Positions 57,125 through 64,000 of a stretch of DNA of 64,000 nucleotides are shown here, piece by piece (within the stretch, counting starts at the first letter, position 1; every line of letters begins with the position of its first letter). The translations under genes were made by a program, and so were the position numbers. The DNA is taken from NCBI RefSeq assembly GCF_002895945.1, contig NZ_NPZB01000001.1, positions 449,501 through 513,500 on the forward strand, read 5' to 3'. Source of the stretch: Solilutibacter silvestris (GTDB taxonomy: Bacteria > Pseudomonadota > Gammaproteobacteria > Xanthomonadales > Xanthomonadaceae). A model generated the notes under the pieces. The model was not told the DNA's origin and made no database searches. It worked only from the letters and a program-made list of their open reading frames with translations.

Positions 57125-57757
57125 ATGAAGACCGTACTGGTGGCAAGCTCCAAGGGTGGCGTCGGCAAGACGACACTTGCAACCAACCTGGCCGCCCACG
57201 CGGCCGTGCACGGCAAGCACGCCGTGCTGATCGACGCCGATCCACAGCATTCCAGCATGCGCTGGGCTGAACGCCGCGCCCATTACGACCATGCCGTGTT
57301 GCCAGTCGATGGCACCCGCAAGCAGTGGATCAAGCGCATTCCCGAGGACACCCAGCGCGTGGTGGTCGACACCCCGGCCGGTTCCCACAGCGGGTTGTTG
57401 GACGAATTCCTTGAATCCGCCGATGCCGTCCTCGTGCCGATCGGCCCGTCCGCGCTCGACATCGAGGCCACCGTGCACTTCCTCAATGATCTCGCCGGCC
57501 ATCCGCAAATCAAGAAGGGCAAGGTCCCGGTCGGCGTGGTCGCCAATCGCTTGCGGCCGTGGACCAACGCCTCGCAGCAGGCGGTCGAGGTGATGCAGAG
57601 CTGGTCGATCCCGGTGGTCGGCCAACTGCGCGACAGCCAGGCCTACGTGATGATGGCCGGCCTCGGTCGCAGCATCTTCGACTACAACTCCGCGCAGATC
57701 CGCGAACATCAGGCCGATTGGGCGCCGTTGCTGCAGTGGTTGAACCGCGCGAGATAA
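57125..57757 (+). CDS. Orphan ParA-family ATPase
   Basis: A 210-residue Walker-type ATPase. It has the deviant Walker A KGGVGKTT (about 10-17), the ParA-type IDADPQ (37-42) and VVVDTPAG (about 79-86). It is shorter than chromosomal ParA and is not next to a parB gene; such orphans position cargo such as plasmids, chemoreceptor clusters or carboxysomes. No cargo gene is evident here. It lies divergent from the oxidoreductase and convergent with nagA. Confidence 0.85.
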   Translation: MKTVLVASSKGGVGKTTLATNLAAHAAVHGKHAVLIDADPQHSSMRWAERRAHYDHAVLPVDGTRKQWIKRIPEDTQRVVVDTPAGSHSGLLDEFLESADAVLVPIGPSALDIEATVHFLNDLAGHPQIKKGKVPVGVVANRLRPWTNASQQAVEVMQSWSIPVVGQLRDSQAYVMMAGLGRSIFDYNSAQIREHQADWAPLLQWLNRAR

Positions 57758-57801
57758 GAACGCGCGCGTGGCGCTGCCGGTGGTAGCGTATTGCCGCGCG
57801 T

Positions 57802-58941
57802 TCAGCGCCCGCCGATCCACGTTCCCCTGACCTGCAGATCGCGGTCGAGCCAGACCAGATCGGCGCGATAGCCCGGCGCGATCTTGCCCAACTCGTCACC
57901 GAGCCCAAGGAATTCGGCCGGGTACTGCGATGCCATGCGGCAGGCTTCGTCCAGCGGCAGGCCGACGCGCTGCACGGTATTGCGCACGGCGCCGGCCATG
58001 TCGAGTGCGGAACCGGCCAACCCGCCTTCGGCGGTGGTGCACTTGCCGTCGCGGCAGGTCATCGGGATTCCGTACAACGTAAAGTCTTCGCGTTTGCCAC
58101 CCACCGGCGGCATCGCATCGGTGACCAGCATCATCTTGCCGCGCGGTTTCGCCGCGATCGCGATCCGCAGCGCGGCGTCGCTGACGTGATAGCCATCGAT
58201 GATGATTCCGCACCAGCTGTCGGGATCCTCGATCGACGCGCCGACGCCGCCCGGTTCACGGCTGCCCATCGGCGTCATCGCGTTGAACAGATGGGTGACG
58301 CCCCGCACGCCGGCGGCGAAGGCATCGCGCAATTGTTCGTAACTCGCGGCGGTGTGGCCGGCGCAGACCAGCACGCCGCGTTCGGCCAGCGCGCGCAGCA
58401 CTTCGTGCCTGTCGTCGTGCGCGAAGCGTTCCGGCGCCAGCGTGACCATGGTGCGGCCGTTGCCGAGTGACGCCACCAGATCGAGTTCGGTCGCATCGGG
58501 CGTGTGGAACTTGTGCGGATCGTGCACGCCCTTGCGCGCTTCGGCCAGCCACGGTCCTTCGAGATGGATGCCGAGCACGCCGGGCACGCCCTGATCGATG
58601 GCATCGCGCACGGCGGCGATGGCCGCGCGCATCACCGCGACATCATCGCTGATCAGCGTCGGCATCAGGCCGGTGGTGCCGAACTTGCGATGCGCCTCGG
58701 CGATCCGGCGCACGCCATCGACCGTCGGCGTGTCGTTCAACAACACATCGCCGCCACCGTTGACCTGGGTATCGATGAAGCCGGGCACCAGCAGGCCGTC
58801 CTCCAGATCCACGACGGTCGCGCTGGTAGCGCGCAAATCGCGCGCGACGTCGATGATGCGGCCGTTTTCGACCAGCACATCGAGTCCGCGTTCGAAGCCT
58901 TGCGGGGTCAACACCTGGGCATTGCGAAAGAGTGTCGTCAT
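57802..58941 (-). CDS. nagA: N-acetylglucosamine-6-phosphate deacetylase
   Basis: NagA removes the acetyl group from GlcNAc-6-phosphate. The 379-residue amidohydrolase has the metal-binding HLEGPW (Glu of the metal site), CAGHTAA and THLFNAM segments, and the catalytic Asp in LVTDAMPP. I chose the ATG at 58941, which overlaps the stop of the SIS gene by one base (TGATG), so the two are coupled. The longer open frame upstream is antisense-like and not used. Last gene of nagQ-nagB-II-nagA. Confidence 0.94.
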   Translation of the reverse strand: MTTLFRNAQVLTPQGFERGLDVLVENGRIIDVARDLRATSATVVDLEDGLLVPGFIDTQVNGGGDVLLNDTPTVDGVRRIAEAHRKFGTTGLMPTLISDDVAVMRAAIAAVRDAIDQGVPGVLGIHLEGPWLAEARKGVHDPHKFHTPDATELDLVASLGNGRTMVTLAPERFAHDDRHEVLRALAERGVLVCAGHTAASYEQLRDAFAAGVRGVTHLFNAMTPMGSREPGGVGASIEDPDSWCGIIIDGYHVSDAALRIAIAAKPRGKMMLVTDAMPPVGGKREDFTLYGIPMTCRDGKCTTAEGGLAGSALDMAGAVRNTVQRVGLPLDEACRMASQYPAEFLGLGDELGKIAPGYRADLVWLDRDLQVRGTWIGGR

Positions 58942-59984
58942 CACACCGTCTCCGTGACTTTGTTGAGATGCGGCGGCACGTCGGGATCGTGGCCGCGCGC
59001 GATCGCCAGCGCGTTCGCTGCACGATAGAACGCCTGCACCGTCAGCAGCGGCGTGACAGCCGGATGCGGCGACGTCGGCAACGGCAACACGCCTTCGCCA
59101 CTCGCGCCCGGACGTGCCAGCCACACCGGCGCGCCGCGCGAGCGGAAATCGTCGGCGACGGCGGCGGTGCTGGCACCGGTGTCGTCGTCCTGCGCGAAGA
59201 CCAGCACCGGGAAATCGGGGCCGACGATCGCCATCGGGCCGTGTTTCACTTCCGCCGACGAGAACGCCTCGGCGTGCAGTCCGCAGGTTTCCTTGAACTT
59301 CAGCGCGGCTTCCTGCGCGGCGGCGAGGCCGAATCCGCGGCCAATCACGAACAGGCTGCGCGCCAGGCGCAAGCCACTGACCAGCGACGACCAATCCTCA
59401 TTCCATGCATCGCGCAAGGCATCGGGCAACGATTTTGTCGCCGCCAGCAACGCGGCGTCTCCACTCCAATGCGCGGTGAGTTGCAGCAAGGCCGCCAGCG
59501 AGCACAGATAGCTCTTGGTCGCGGCAACGCTGTTTTCCGGGCCGGCGTGCAGCGGGATCACGGTATCGGCGAGTTTGGCCAGCGGTGAATCGGCGACGTT
59601 GACCAGTGCGACCACCATCGCGCCGGAGGCCTTGGCGATTTCGGCGTTGCGCAACAGGTCGGGGCTCTTGCCCGACTGCGAGATGGCGATGAACAGCGCA
59701 CCATCGAGTTTCGGCGCGACCGCGTACACCGATCCCACCGATGGCGACGCCGATGCGGTGATCAATCCCAGCGTGGTCTCGAACAGATACTTGCCGTAGG
59801 TGGCGGCGTGATCGGAGCTGCCGCGCGCGCAAGTGACGATGAAGCGCGGCGGTTGCGCGCGCAGGCGTGCAGCGAGCGTTTCGATGACAGTGGCATTGGC
59901 GACGAATTGGCGAGCGATGGCATCGGCTGCTTCCGCAGCTTCGGCGTGCATTTTCGTCGTGTCGGGATCAGGCAATCGGGTCAT
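58941..59984 (-). CDS. nagB-II: Glucosamine-6-phosphate deaminase of the SIS type (NagB-II)
   Basis: A 347-residue protein with two SIS sugar-isomerase domains (CARGSSDHAATYGKYLFE at about 52-69; ISQSGKSPDLL at about 100-110; VIGRGFGLAAAQEAALKFKE at about 212-231). It lacks the glutamine amidotransferase domain of GlmS. This form replaces the unrelated NagB deaminase in Xanthomonas and other GlcNAc users: GlcN-6-P to fructose-6-P and ammonia. Between nagQ and nagA. Confidence 0.9.
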   Translation of the reverse strand: MTRLPDPDTTKMHAEAAEAADAIARQFVANATVIETLAARLRAQPPRFIVTCARGSSDHAATYGKYLFETTLGLITASASPSVGSVYAVAPKLDGALFIAISQSGKSPDLLRNAEIAKASGAMVVALVNVADSPLAKLADTVIPLHAGPENSVAATKSYLCSLAALLQLTAHWSGDAALLAATKSLPDALRDAWNEDWSSLVSGLRLARSLFVIGRGFGLAAAQEAALKFKETCGLHAEAFSSAEVKHGPMAIVGPDFPVLVFAQDDDTGASTAAVADDFRSRGAPVWLARPGASGEGVLPLPTSPHPAVTPLLTVQAFYRAANALAIARGHDPDVPPHLNKVTETV

Positions 59985-60018
59985 CAGCTATGGGTTCGAA
60001 AGAGAAGAAGAGGTGTCG

Positions 60019-60762
60019 TTATTCGGCGTGCAATTCGGCAACGAAGTCATAGGCATCGCCGCGATAGAAGGAGCGGGTGAATTCGACGACGCGGCCATCG
60101 GCGAGGAAGGCGCGACGTTCGATGAACAAGCCGGGGCTGCCTTCCGGCAACTGCATCAGCCGCGCCTGTTCGGCATCGAAGGCGATCGCGCGCAACCGTT
60201 GCAACGCACGCACGGGATGGATGCCGCGCGCCGCGAATGCTTCGTACAACGACAGGCCGATCTCCGCCGAATCCGGCAACACCGATTGCGGCACGGTGGT
60301 GCGTTCCAGTGCCAGCGGTTGTCCGGCAGCAGTGCGCAAGCGGTAACTGCGGACGACCAGTACGCCCGGCGACAAGTTCAAAGCCATTGCTTCTTCCGGC
60401 GTGACTTCGCCGATGCCGTGTTCGAGGACCTGCGAACGCGGATCGAGGCCGCGAGCACGCAAATCATTGGTGAAGCTGGTGAGCTGCGAGAACGATTTGA
60501 CGATGCGTTCGGCGACGAAGGTACCGGCACCCTGGCGCTGCACCAACAGGCCATCCGCGACGAGCCCCGAGATCGCCTTGCGCACGGTGACGCGCGAGAC
60601 ATCGAGCAGCTTGGCCAGATCGCGCTCACCGGGCAGGGCCTGTTGCGGTTCCAGTTCGCCGTTTTCGATGGCGTGCTGCAGTGTTCGCCGCAGGTGCTGG
60701 TAGGTCGGTGCGCGGCGGGCGGCGCGCTGGCGCTGGAATTCGGCGGCGAGGTAGGAATCCAT
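60019..60762 (-). CDS. nagQ: GntR-family regulator NagQ (UTRA domain)
   Basis: A 247-residue regulator with an N-terminal GntR winged helix (TYQHLRRTLQHAIENGELEP, RDLAKLLDVSRVTVRKAISG) and a C-terminal UTRA ligand-binding domain. In Xanthomonas NagQ controls GlcNAc genes in response to a pathway sugar phosphate. I chose ATG 60762 (MDSYLAAEFQRQ); the frame continues upstream in unlikely sequence. Divergent from the HAD gene, with repeated TTGGTAT/ATACCAA half-sites between the two. Confidence 0.9.
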   Translation of the reverse strand: MDSYLAAEFQRQRAARRAPTYQHLRRTLQHAIENGELEPQQALPGERDLAKLLDVSRVTVRKAISGLVADGLLVQRQGAGTFVAERIVKSFSQLTSFTNDLRARGLDPRSQVLEHGIGEVTPEEAMALNLSPGVLVVRSYRLRTAAGQPLALERTTVPQSVLPDSAEIGLSLYEAFAARGIHPVRALQRLRAIAFDAEQARLMQLPEGSPGLFIERRAFLADGRVVEFTRSFYRGDAYDFVAELHAE

Positions 60763-60770
60763 GGTCTGAC

Positions 60771-60836
60771 AATACCAATTGAATACCAAAATGGCAACAA
60801 TGTGCGATAAATCCCAAATTGGTATCTTATTGGTAT
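60771..60836. promoter_or_regulatory. Probable NagQ operator array
   Basis: Two copies of ATACCAA (60772-60778 and 60783-60789) and two copies of the reverse complement TTGGTAT (60819-60825 and 60830-60836) lie in the nagQ-HAD divergent spacer. Within each pair the repeats are 11 bp apart, one helical turn. The right pair overlaps the region upstream of the HAD promoter. GntR/NagQ operators of this sequence type are known in related bacteria; identity of the binder is inferred. Confidence 0.6.
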
Positions 60837-60840
60837 CTCA

Positions 60841-60849
60841 TGCTAGAAT
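60841..60849 (+). promoter_or_regulatory. Extended -10 promoter of the HAD gene
   Basis: TGCTAGAAT fits TGN plus a TAGAAT -10 box, 30 nt before the chosen HAD start. The TTGGTAT operators overlap the -35 region of this promoter, so NagQ binding would repress it (inference). Confidence 0.5.
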
Positions 60850-60878
60850 GCGCCAACACCGGCCAGCCGAGGGTTTCG

Positions 60879-61556
60879 ATGCGCGTCGCCCGCACCAGTT
60901 TCCTGTTCGATCTCGACGGCACCCTTGTCGACAGCGTCTATCAACACGTGATGGCGTGGAAGGAAGCCCTCGATGCCGAAGGCATTCCACTGTCGATCTG
61001 GCGCATCCACCGCAAGATCGGCATGAGTGGCGGCCTGTTCGCACGCATGCTGTTGCGTGAAACCGGACTGGAACTGGACGAAGCCCGACTCGAACGCCTG
61101 CGTCATCTGCATGCCGCGGCCTATGTCCGCCAGCCGGTTGCAGTGCGACCGCTGCCCGGTGCAATCGAATTGCTGCGCTATCTCGACGAAGCCGGCATCG
61201 CCTGGGCGATCGCCACCAGTGGCCGCATGGAAACCGCGAAGGTGAATCTCGATGCGCTCGGTGTCGACCCAGCGCGCGTGCCGGTGATCACCCGCGACAT
61301 GGTCAAGCACGCCAAGCCCGATCCCGATCTGTTCCTCGCTGCAGCGGACCGCCTCGGCGTCGACATCCGTGATTCGCTGGTGGTCGGCGACAGCATCTGG
61401 GACCTGTTGGCGGCGCAGCGTGCGAATGCGCTCGGCATCGGCCTGCTCAGCGGTGGCTACGGTCGCGAGGAACTCGAGCGCGCTGGCGGTTTCCGCGTCT
61501 ACGACGATCCCGCCGACTTGTTGCTTCACATCGACGAGGTGTGTTCGCGTCCCTGA
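60879..61556 (+). CDS. HAD-superfamily phosphatase in the nag locus
   Basis: A 225-residue HAD-IA hydrolase. Motif I is FDLDGTLVDS (about 9-18), motif II ATSGR, motif III KHAKPDPD and motif IV VGDSIWDLLAAQRA. It is like small-molecule phosphatases or beta-phosphoglucomutases. I chose ATG 60879 with a GAGGG ribosome-binding site 5 nt upstream; ATG 60840 is possible but its upstream half lies in the promoter. Its position, divergent from nagQ with the shared operator array and convergent with nagR (3 nt between stops), suggests a role in GlcNAc metabolism or sugar-phosphate detoxification. Confidence 0.85.
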   Translation: MRVARTSFLFDLDGTLVDSVYQHVMAWKEALDAEGIPLSIWRIHRKIGMSGGLFARMLLRETGLELDEARLERLRHLHAAAYVRQPVAVRPLPGAIELLRYLDEAGIAWAIATSGRMETAKVNLDALGVDPARVPVITRDMVKHAKPDPDLFLAAADRLGVDIRDSLVVGDSIWDLLAAQRANALGIGLLSGGYGREELERAGGFRVYDDPADLLLHIDEVCSRP

Positions 61557-61559
61557 AGG

Positions 61560-62600
61560 TCAGGCCTTCGGTCGCGGTGGCGCGGTCGAACCGCGCACCA
61601 CCAGTTCCGGACTGAACCCTTCGTTCGATGACGTCGGCTTCGGCGCGTTCTCGCGCAATTCCTGCAGCAGCCGTTGCGCGGCGTGGCGCGCGATCTCTTC
61701 GGTCGCCTGTCGCGCGGTGGTGAGCGCCGGCCAACTCTGCTTGGAGAACGGACTGTCCTCGAAACCGGCGATCGAAAGATCGTAGGGCACGTTCATGCCG
61801 CTGGAGCGCGCAGCCGCCAGCACGCCGGCGGCGATTTCATCATTGCTGCCGAAGACCGCCGTCGGACGATCCGCCAGCGCCAGCAATCGCCGTGCACCGC
61901 GGAAGCCGTCATCGAAGGAGTAGTCGCCTTCGATCACCAATGCGTCGTCGTAGGCGATGCCGTAATCGCGCAACGCATCCTCGTAACCCTTGTGGCGTTC
62001 CCATGAGGATCCGTGTGACTTGCCACCCCAGAGGAATCCGATGCGACTGTGACCGAGCTGGATCAGGTGTTCGGTGATCTCGTAGGCGGCGTCGCGATCG
62101 TCCACGAAGACGCAGGCACTGCCGTCCTGCGGATCGGCGGCGGCGGAGACGATTCGCACCAGCGAGATGCCGTGGTCGACCAGTTCCTTCACCAATTCGT
62201 TGCGTTCCGACATCGGCGGGGCCAGCACCACGCCGGCCAAGCGCGCGTGCTGGGCGATGGCGATCAGTTCGCGCGCGAGATTGGGCGATGACGAATCGCA
62301 GGGATGGATCTGCAGGCCGTAACCGTTCTCGCGGCACACCGACAGCACGCCGTTCTGCACCGCGATGACGTAATACGGATTGGGATTGTCGTACATCAGG
62401 CCGATCGCATACGACTGCGCACTGCGCAGGCTGCGCGCCGAGGGATCGGGCTGATAGTCGAGTTCGGCGATGGCGACCTGCACGCGATCGCGCGTGCTCG
62501 CCTGGACGCCGGCCTCGTTGTTGATGACGCGCGACACCGTCTTCAGTGACACCTGCGCGCGTTCGGCGACATCCTTGATGGTGAATCTGCGCAATGTCAC
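61560..62600 (-). CDS. nagR: LacI-family regulator NagR
   Basis: A 346-residue LacI/GalR repressor with the N-terminal helix-turn-helix TIKDVAERAQVSLKTVSRVI and hinge, then a periplasmic-binding-like core. I chose GTG 62600, where the protein begins just before the DNA-binding domain; upstream codons are not LacI-like. It lies 22 nt downstream of nagP on the same strand. In Xanthomonas NagR represses GlcNAc uptake and catabolism genes. Confidence 0.88.
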   Translation of the reverse strand: MTLRRFTIKDVAERAQVSLKTVSRVINNEAGVQASTRDRVQVAIAELDYQPDPSARSLRSAQSYAIGLMYDNPNPYYVIAVQNGVLSVCRENGYGLQIHPCDSSSPNLARELIAIAQHARLAGVVLAPPMSERNELVKELVDHGISLVRIVSAAADPQDGSACVFVDDRDAAYEITEHLIQLGHSRIGFLWGGKSHGSSWERHKGYEDALRDYGIAYDDALVIEGDYSFDDGFRGARRLLALADRPTAVFGSNDEIAAGVLAAARSSGMNVPYDLSIAGFEDSPFSKQSWPALTTARQATEEIARHAAQRLLQELRENAPKPTSSNEGFSPELVVRGSTAPPRPKA

Positions 62601-62622
62601 GGGATGAATCGTCTCTCTCGGG

Positions 62623-63906
62623 TCACGATCCCATCTTCGCACGCCCGGCGTCATGGCCGCGCAAGGCGAAATAGAGGATGTAGAGATAGCAGGGCACCAT
62701 CAGCAGCAGGAACACCAGTTGGAAATCGTGCGTCTGTTTCAGGTGCACGAACAGCTGCGGGATCACCGCGCCGCCGGCAATCCCCATGATCAGCAGCGCC
62801 GAACCGTATTCGGTGAAACGGCCCAGGCCCTGGATGCCGAGCGGGAAGATCGCCGGCCACATCATCGCGTTGGCGAAGCCGAGCGCGGCGACGAATGCCA
62901 CCGAAGCGTAGCCCTTGGTCAGGAACGCACCGACGACGAGCAACACGCCGAGAATCGCCGACCACGCCAGATAGCGTTCCTGCGAGATGAAGCGCGGGAT
63001 CGCGATCAGTCCGACCACATAGCCCAGCAACATGCCGAACAACGTGAACGAGGTGAAGAATTTGGTCTGGTCGAGCGGCAGGCCGAAACCGGCGCCATAG
63101 GTGCCGATGGCGTCACCCGCCATCACTTCGACGCCGACGTAGACGAAGATGCACAGCGCGCCCAGCCACACGTGCGGATACTGGAAGAGGCTGGTCTTGC
63201 CGCGACCGCCCCCGTTGCTGTTCACTTCCTCGGCGCGGATTTCCGGCAACGGCGAGAACAGGATGCCGACCGCGAGCAGCGCCAGCAGGCCGGCCATGAT
63301 CATGTACGGGCCGTGGATGCGCGCGGCAAAGGCGTCGAGCAGCTGCGTCTTGGTCGCGGCATCGGCGCTGGCGACCTGCGCCGAGAGATCGCCCATGCCA
63401 TGCATCACCAATGCGCCGATCACCAGCGGCGCGATCATGCCGGCCAGCTTGTTGCAGATGCCCATCACCGCGATGCGCTGCGCCGCGCCTTCGATCGGGC
63501 CAAGGATGCTGATGTAGGGATTGGACGCCGTCTGCAGGATCGCGAGGCCGGCGCCGATGATGAAGACGCCGGCGACCGCGCCGGGATACACGCGCTGGGT
63601 GGTGAATTGCCCGAACACCAGTGCGCCGACCGCCATCAGGAACAGGCCGATCGCCATGCCTTTCTTCATGCCGGTGCGGCGCAGGATCAGCGACGAGGGC
63701 AGCGCCAGGCAGAAGTAGGAAATGTAGAACGCGCTGGGGATCAGGAAGGCCAGGGTTTCGCTGACGTCGAAGGCGAGCTTGGCGAACGAGATCAGCGGGC
63801 CGTTGAGCCAGGTGACGAAACCGAAGATGAAGAACAGCGCGCCGACGATCGCGATCGATCCGGTATTGCTGCGCGCGCTGCTGGCGGTGTTGGAGGTGGT
63901 GGACAT
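62623..63906 (-). CDS. nagP: GlcNAc transporter NagP (FHS-type MFS)
   Basis: A 427-residue, 12-helix sugar:H+ symporter of the fucose/glucose-galactose permease group (GFVTWLNGPLISFAKLAFDVS in helix 1, LILRRTGMKKGMAIGLFLM, LQTASNPYISILGPIEGAAQRIAVMGI). NagP-type members bring N-acetylglucosamine into the cell. Start at ATG 63906. First gene of nagP-nagR; no nagK kinase is seen in the window. Confidence 0.92.
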   Translation of the reverse strand: MSTTSNTASSARSNTGSIAIVGALFFIFGFVTWLNGPLISFAKLAFDVSETLAFLIPSAFYISYFCLALPSSLILRRTGMKKGMAIGLFLMAVGALVFGQFTTQRVYPGAVAGVFIIGAGLAILQTASNPYISILGPIEGAAQRIAVMGICNKLAGMIAPLVIGALVMHGMGDLSAQVASADAATKTQLLDAFAARIHGPYMIMAGLLALLAVGILFSPLPEIRAEEVNSNGGGRGKTSLFQYPHVWLGALCIFVYVGVEVMAGDAIGTYGAGFGLPLDQTKFFTSFTLFGMLLGYVVGLIAIPRFISQERYLAWSAILGVLLVVGAFLTKGYASVAFVAALGFANAMMWPAIFPLGIQGLGRFTEYGSALLIMGIAGGAVIPQLFVHLKQTHDFQLVFLLLMVPCYLYILYFALRGHDAGRAKMGS

Positions 63907-63960
63907 TGCTGGTTGGCTCCCGGTGCGCCGGCGGTGTGGTGACGAATGGTTGGCCCGGTA

Positions 63961-63988
63961 CGCCAACAATTGGCGCAACGTTGTCAGA
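63961..63988. promoter_or_regulatory. Possible operator upstream of nagP
   Basis: Two palindromes lie 55-80 bp before nagP: CGCCAA-CAA-TTGGCG (63961-63975, perfect 6-bp arms) and CAACGTTG (63976-63983) inside GCGCAACGTTGTCA. The second has the central CG of LacI-type sites and one half resembling TGACAACG. A NagR operator is plausible. The last 12 bases of the window show no gene. Confidence 0.35.
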
Positions 63989-64000
63989 GACGCGGCATCA

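Noticed and set aside
57125-57757. ParA as the chromosome-partition ATPase for the parS sites
   Set aside because: It is short, has no parB beside it and lies 55 kb away.

Overview
This 64-kb window is a piece of a high-GC gammaproteobacterial chromosome that starts at the replication origin. It opens with the last codons of dnaA, a DnaA-box-rich AT-rich spacer, then dnaN-recF-gyrB. The order dnaA-dnaN-recF-gyrB-(M48 lipoprotein)-tonB-exbB-exbD-exbD-pdxJ, the mla (ttg2) cluster, recCBD and a nag locus with NagP/NagR/NagB-II/NagQ all point to the Xanthomonadaceae/Lysobacteraceae (Lysobacter, Luteimonas, Thermomonas or a relative). I cannot name the genus. No rRNA, tRNA, CRISPR array, prophage or complete insertion sequence was seen.

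Layout. 1-5.2 kb: origin, clamp, RecF and gyrase B, with three 16-bp palindromes that match the chromosomal parS (ParB-binding) consensus in and just before recF. 5.2-10.1 kb: an M48 lipoprotein, a TPR protein and the TonB-ExbB-ExbD1-ExbD2 energy-transducing operon. 10.1-18.8 kb: pdxJ with a membrane/coiled-coil protein, cardiolipin synthase, a radical SAM protein, an SLC13-type permease, a small orphan histidine kinase, fructose-1,6-bisphosphatase and phenylalanine hydroxylase. 18.8-22.6 kb: two duplicated outer-membrane beta-barrel genes, a rhomboid protease and an rRNA methyltransferase. 22.6-25.6 kb: a four-gene operon around a DUF2235 (Tle1-like) lipase, which I read as a possible antibacterial effector with its lipoprotein immunity gene. 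25.7-32 kb: a VIT-family transporter, rmuC and the six-gene mlaFEDCBA phospholipid-transport operon. 32-40.8 kb: recC-recB-recD with overlapping stops and starts. 40.8-46.7 kb: folE, then a tight operon of a coiled-coil protein, an inner-membrane OmpA-domain protein, a Ras-like small GTPase and a degenerate histidine-kinase-like protein, followed by a LysR regulator. 46.7-47.3 kb: a palindrome-dense intergenic element and a small ORF. 47.3-57.8 kb: DUF2239 protein, Tet-type MFS exporter, M61 peptidase, two L,D-transpeptidases, a fused indolepyruvate ferredoxin oxidoreductase and an orphan ParA. 57.8-64 kb: N-acetylglucosamine catabolism (nagA, nagB-II, nagQ; a divergent HAD phosphatase; nagR, nagP).

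The most interesting candidate for an undescribed system is the 41.5-45.8 kb GTPase operon. Its small GTPase has Ala where Ras has its catalytic Gln. Its membrane partner has a possible Roadblock-like N-terminal region and a periplasmic peptidoglycan-binding OmpA domain. Its kinase-like protein has lost the phospho-acceptor His. Second are the DUF2235 operon and the structured repeat at 46.75-46.97 kb. Several genes (radical SAM, rlmI-like, rmuC, folE, phhA) have a -10-like TANNNT exactly 6-7 nt before ATG and no Shine-Dalgarno sequence, which suggests leaderless mRNAs.
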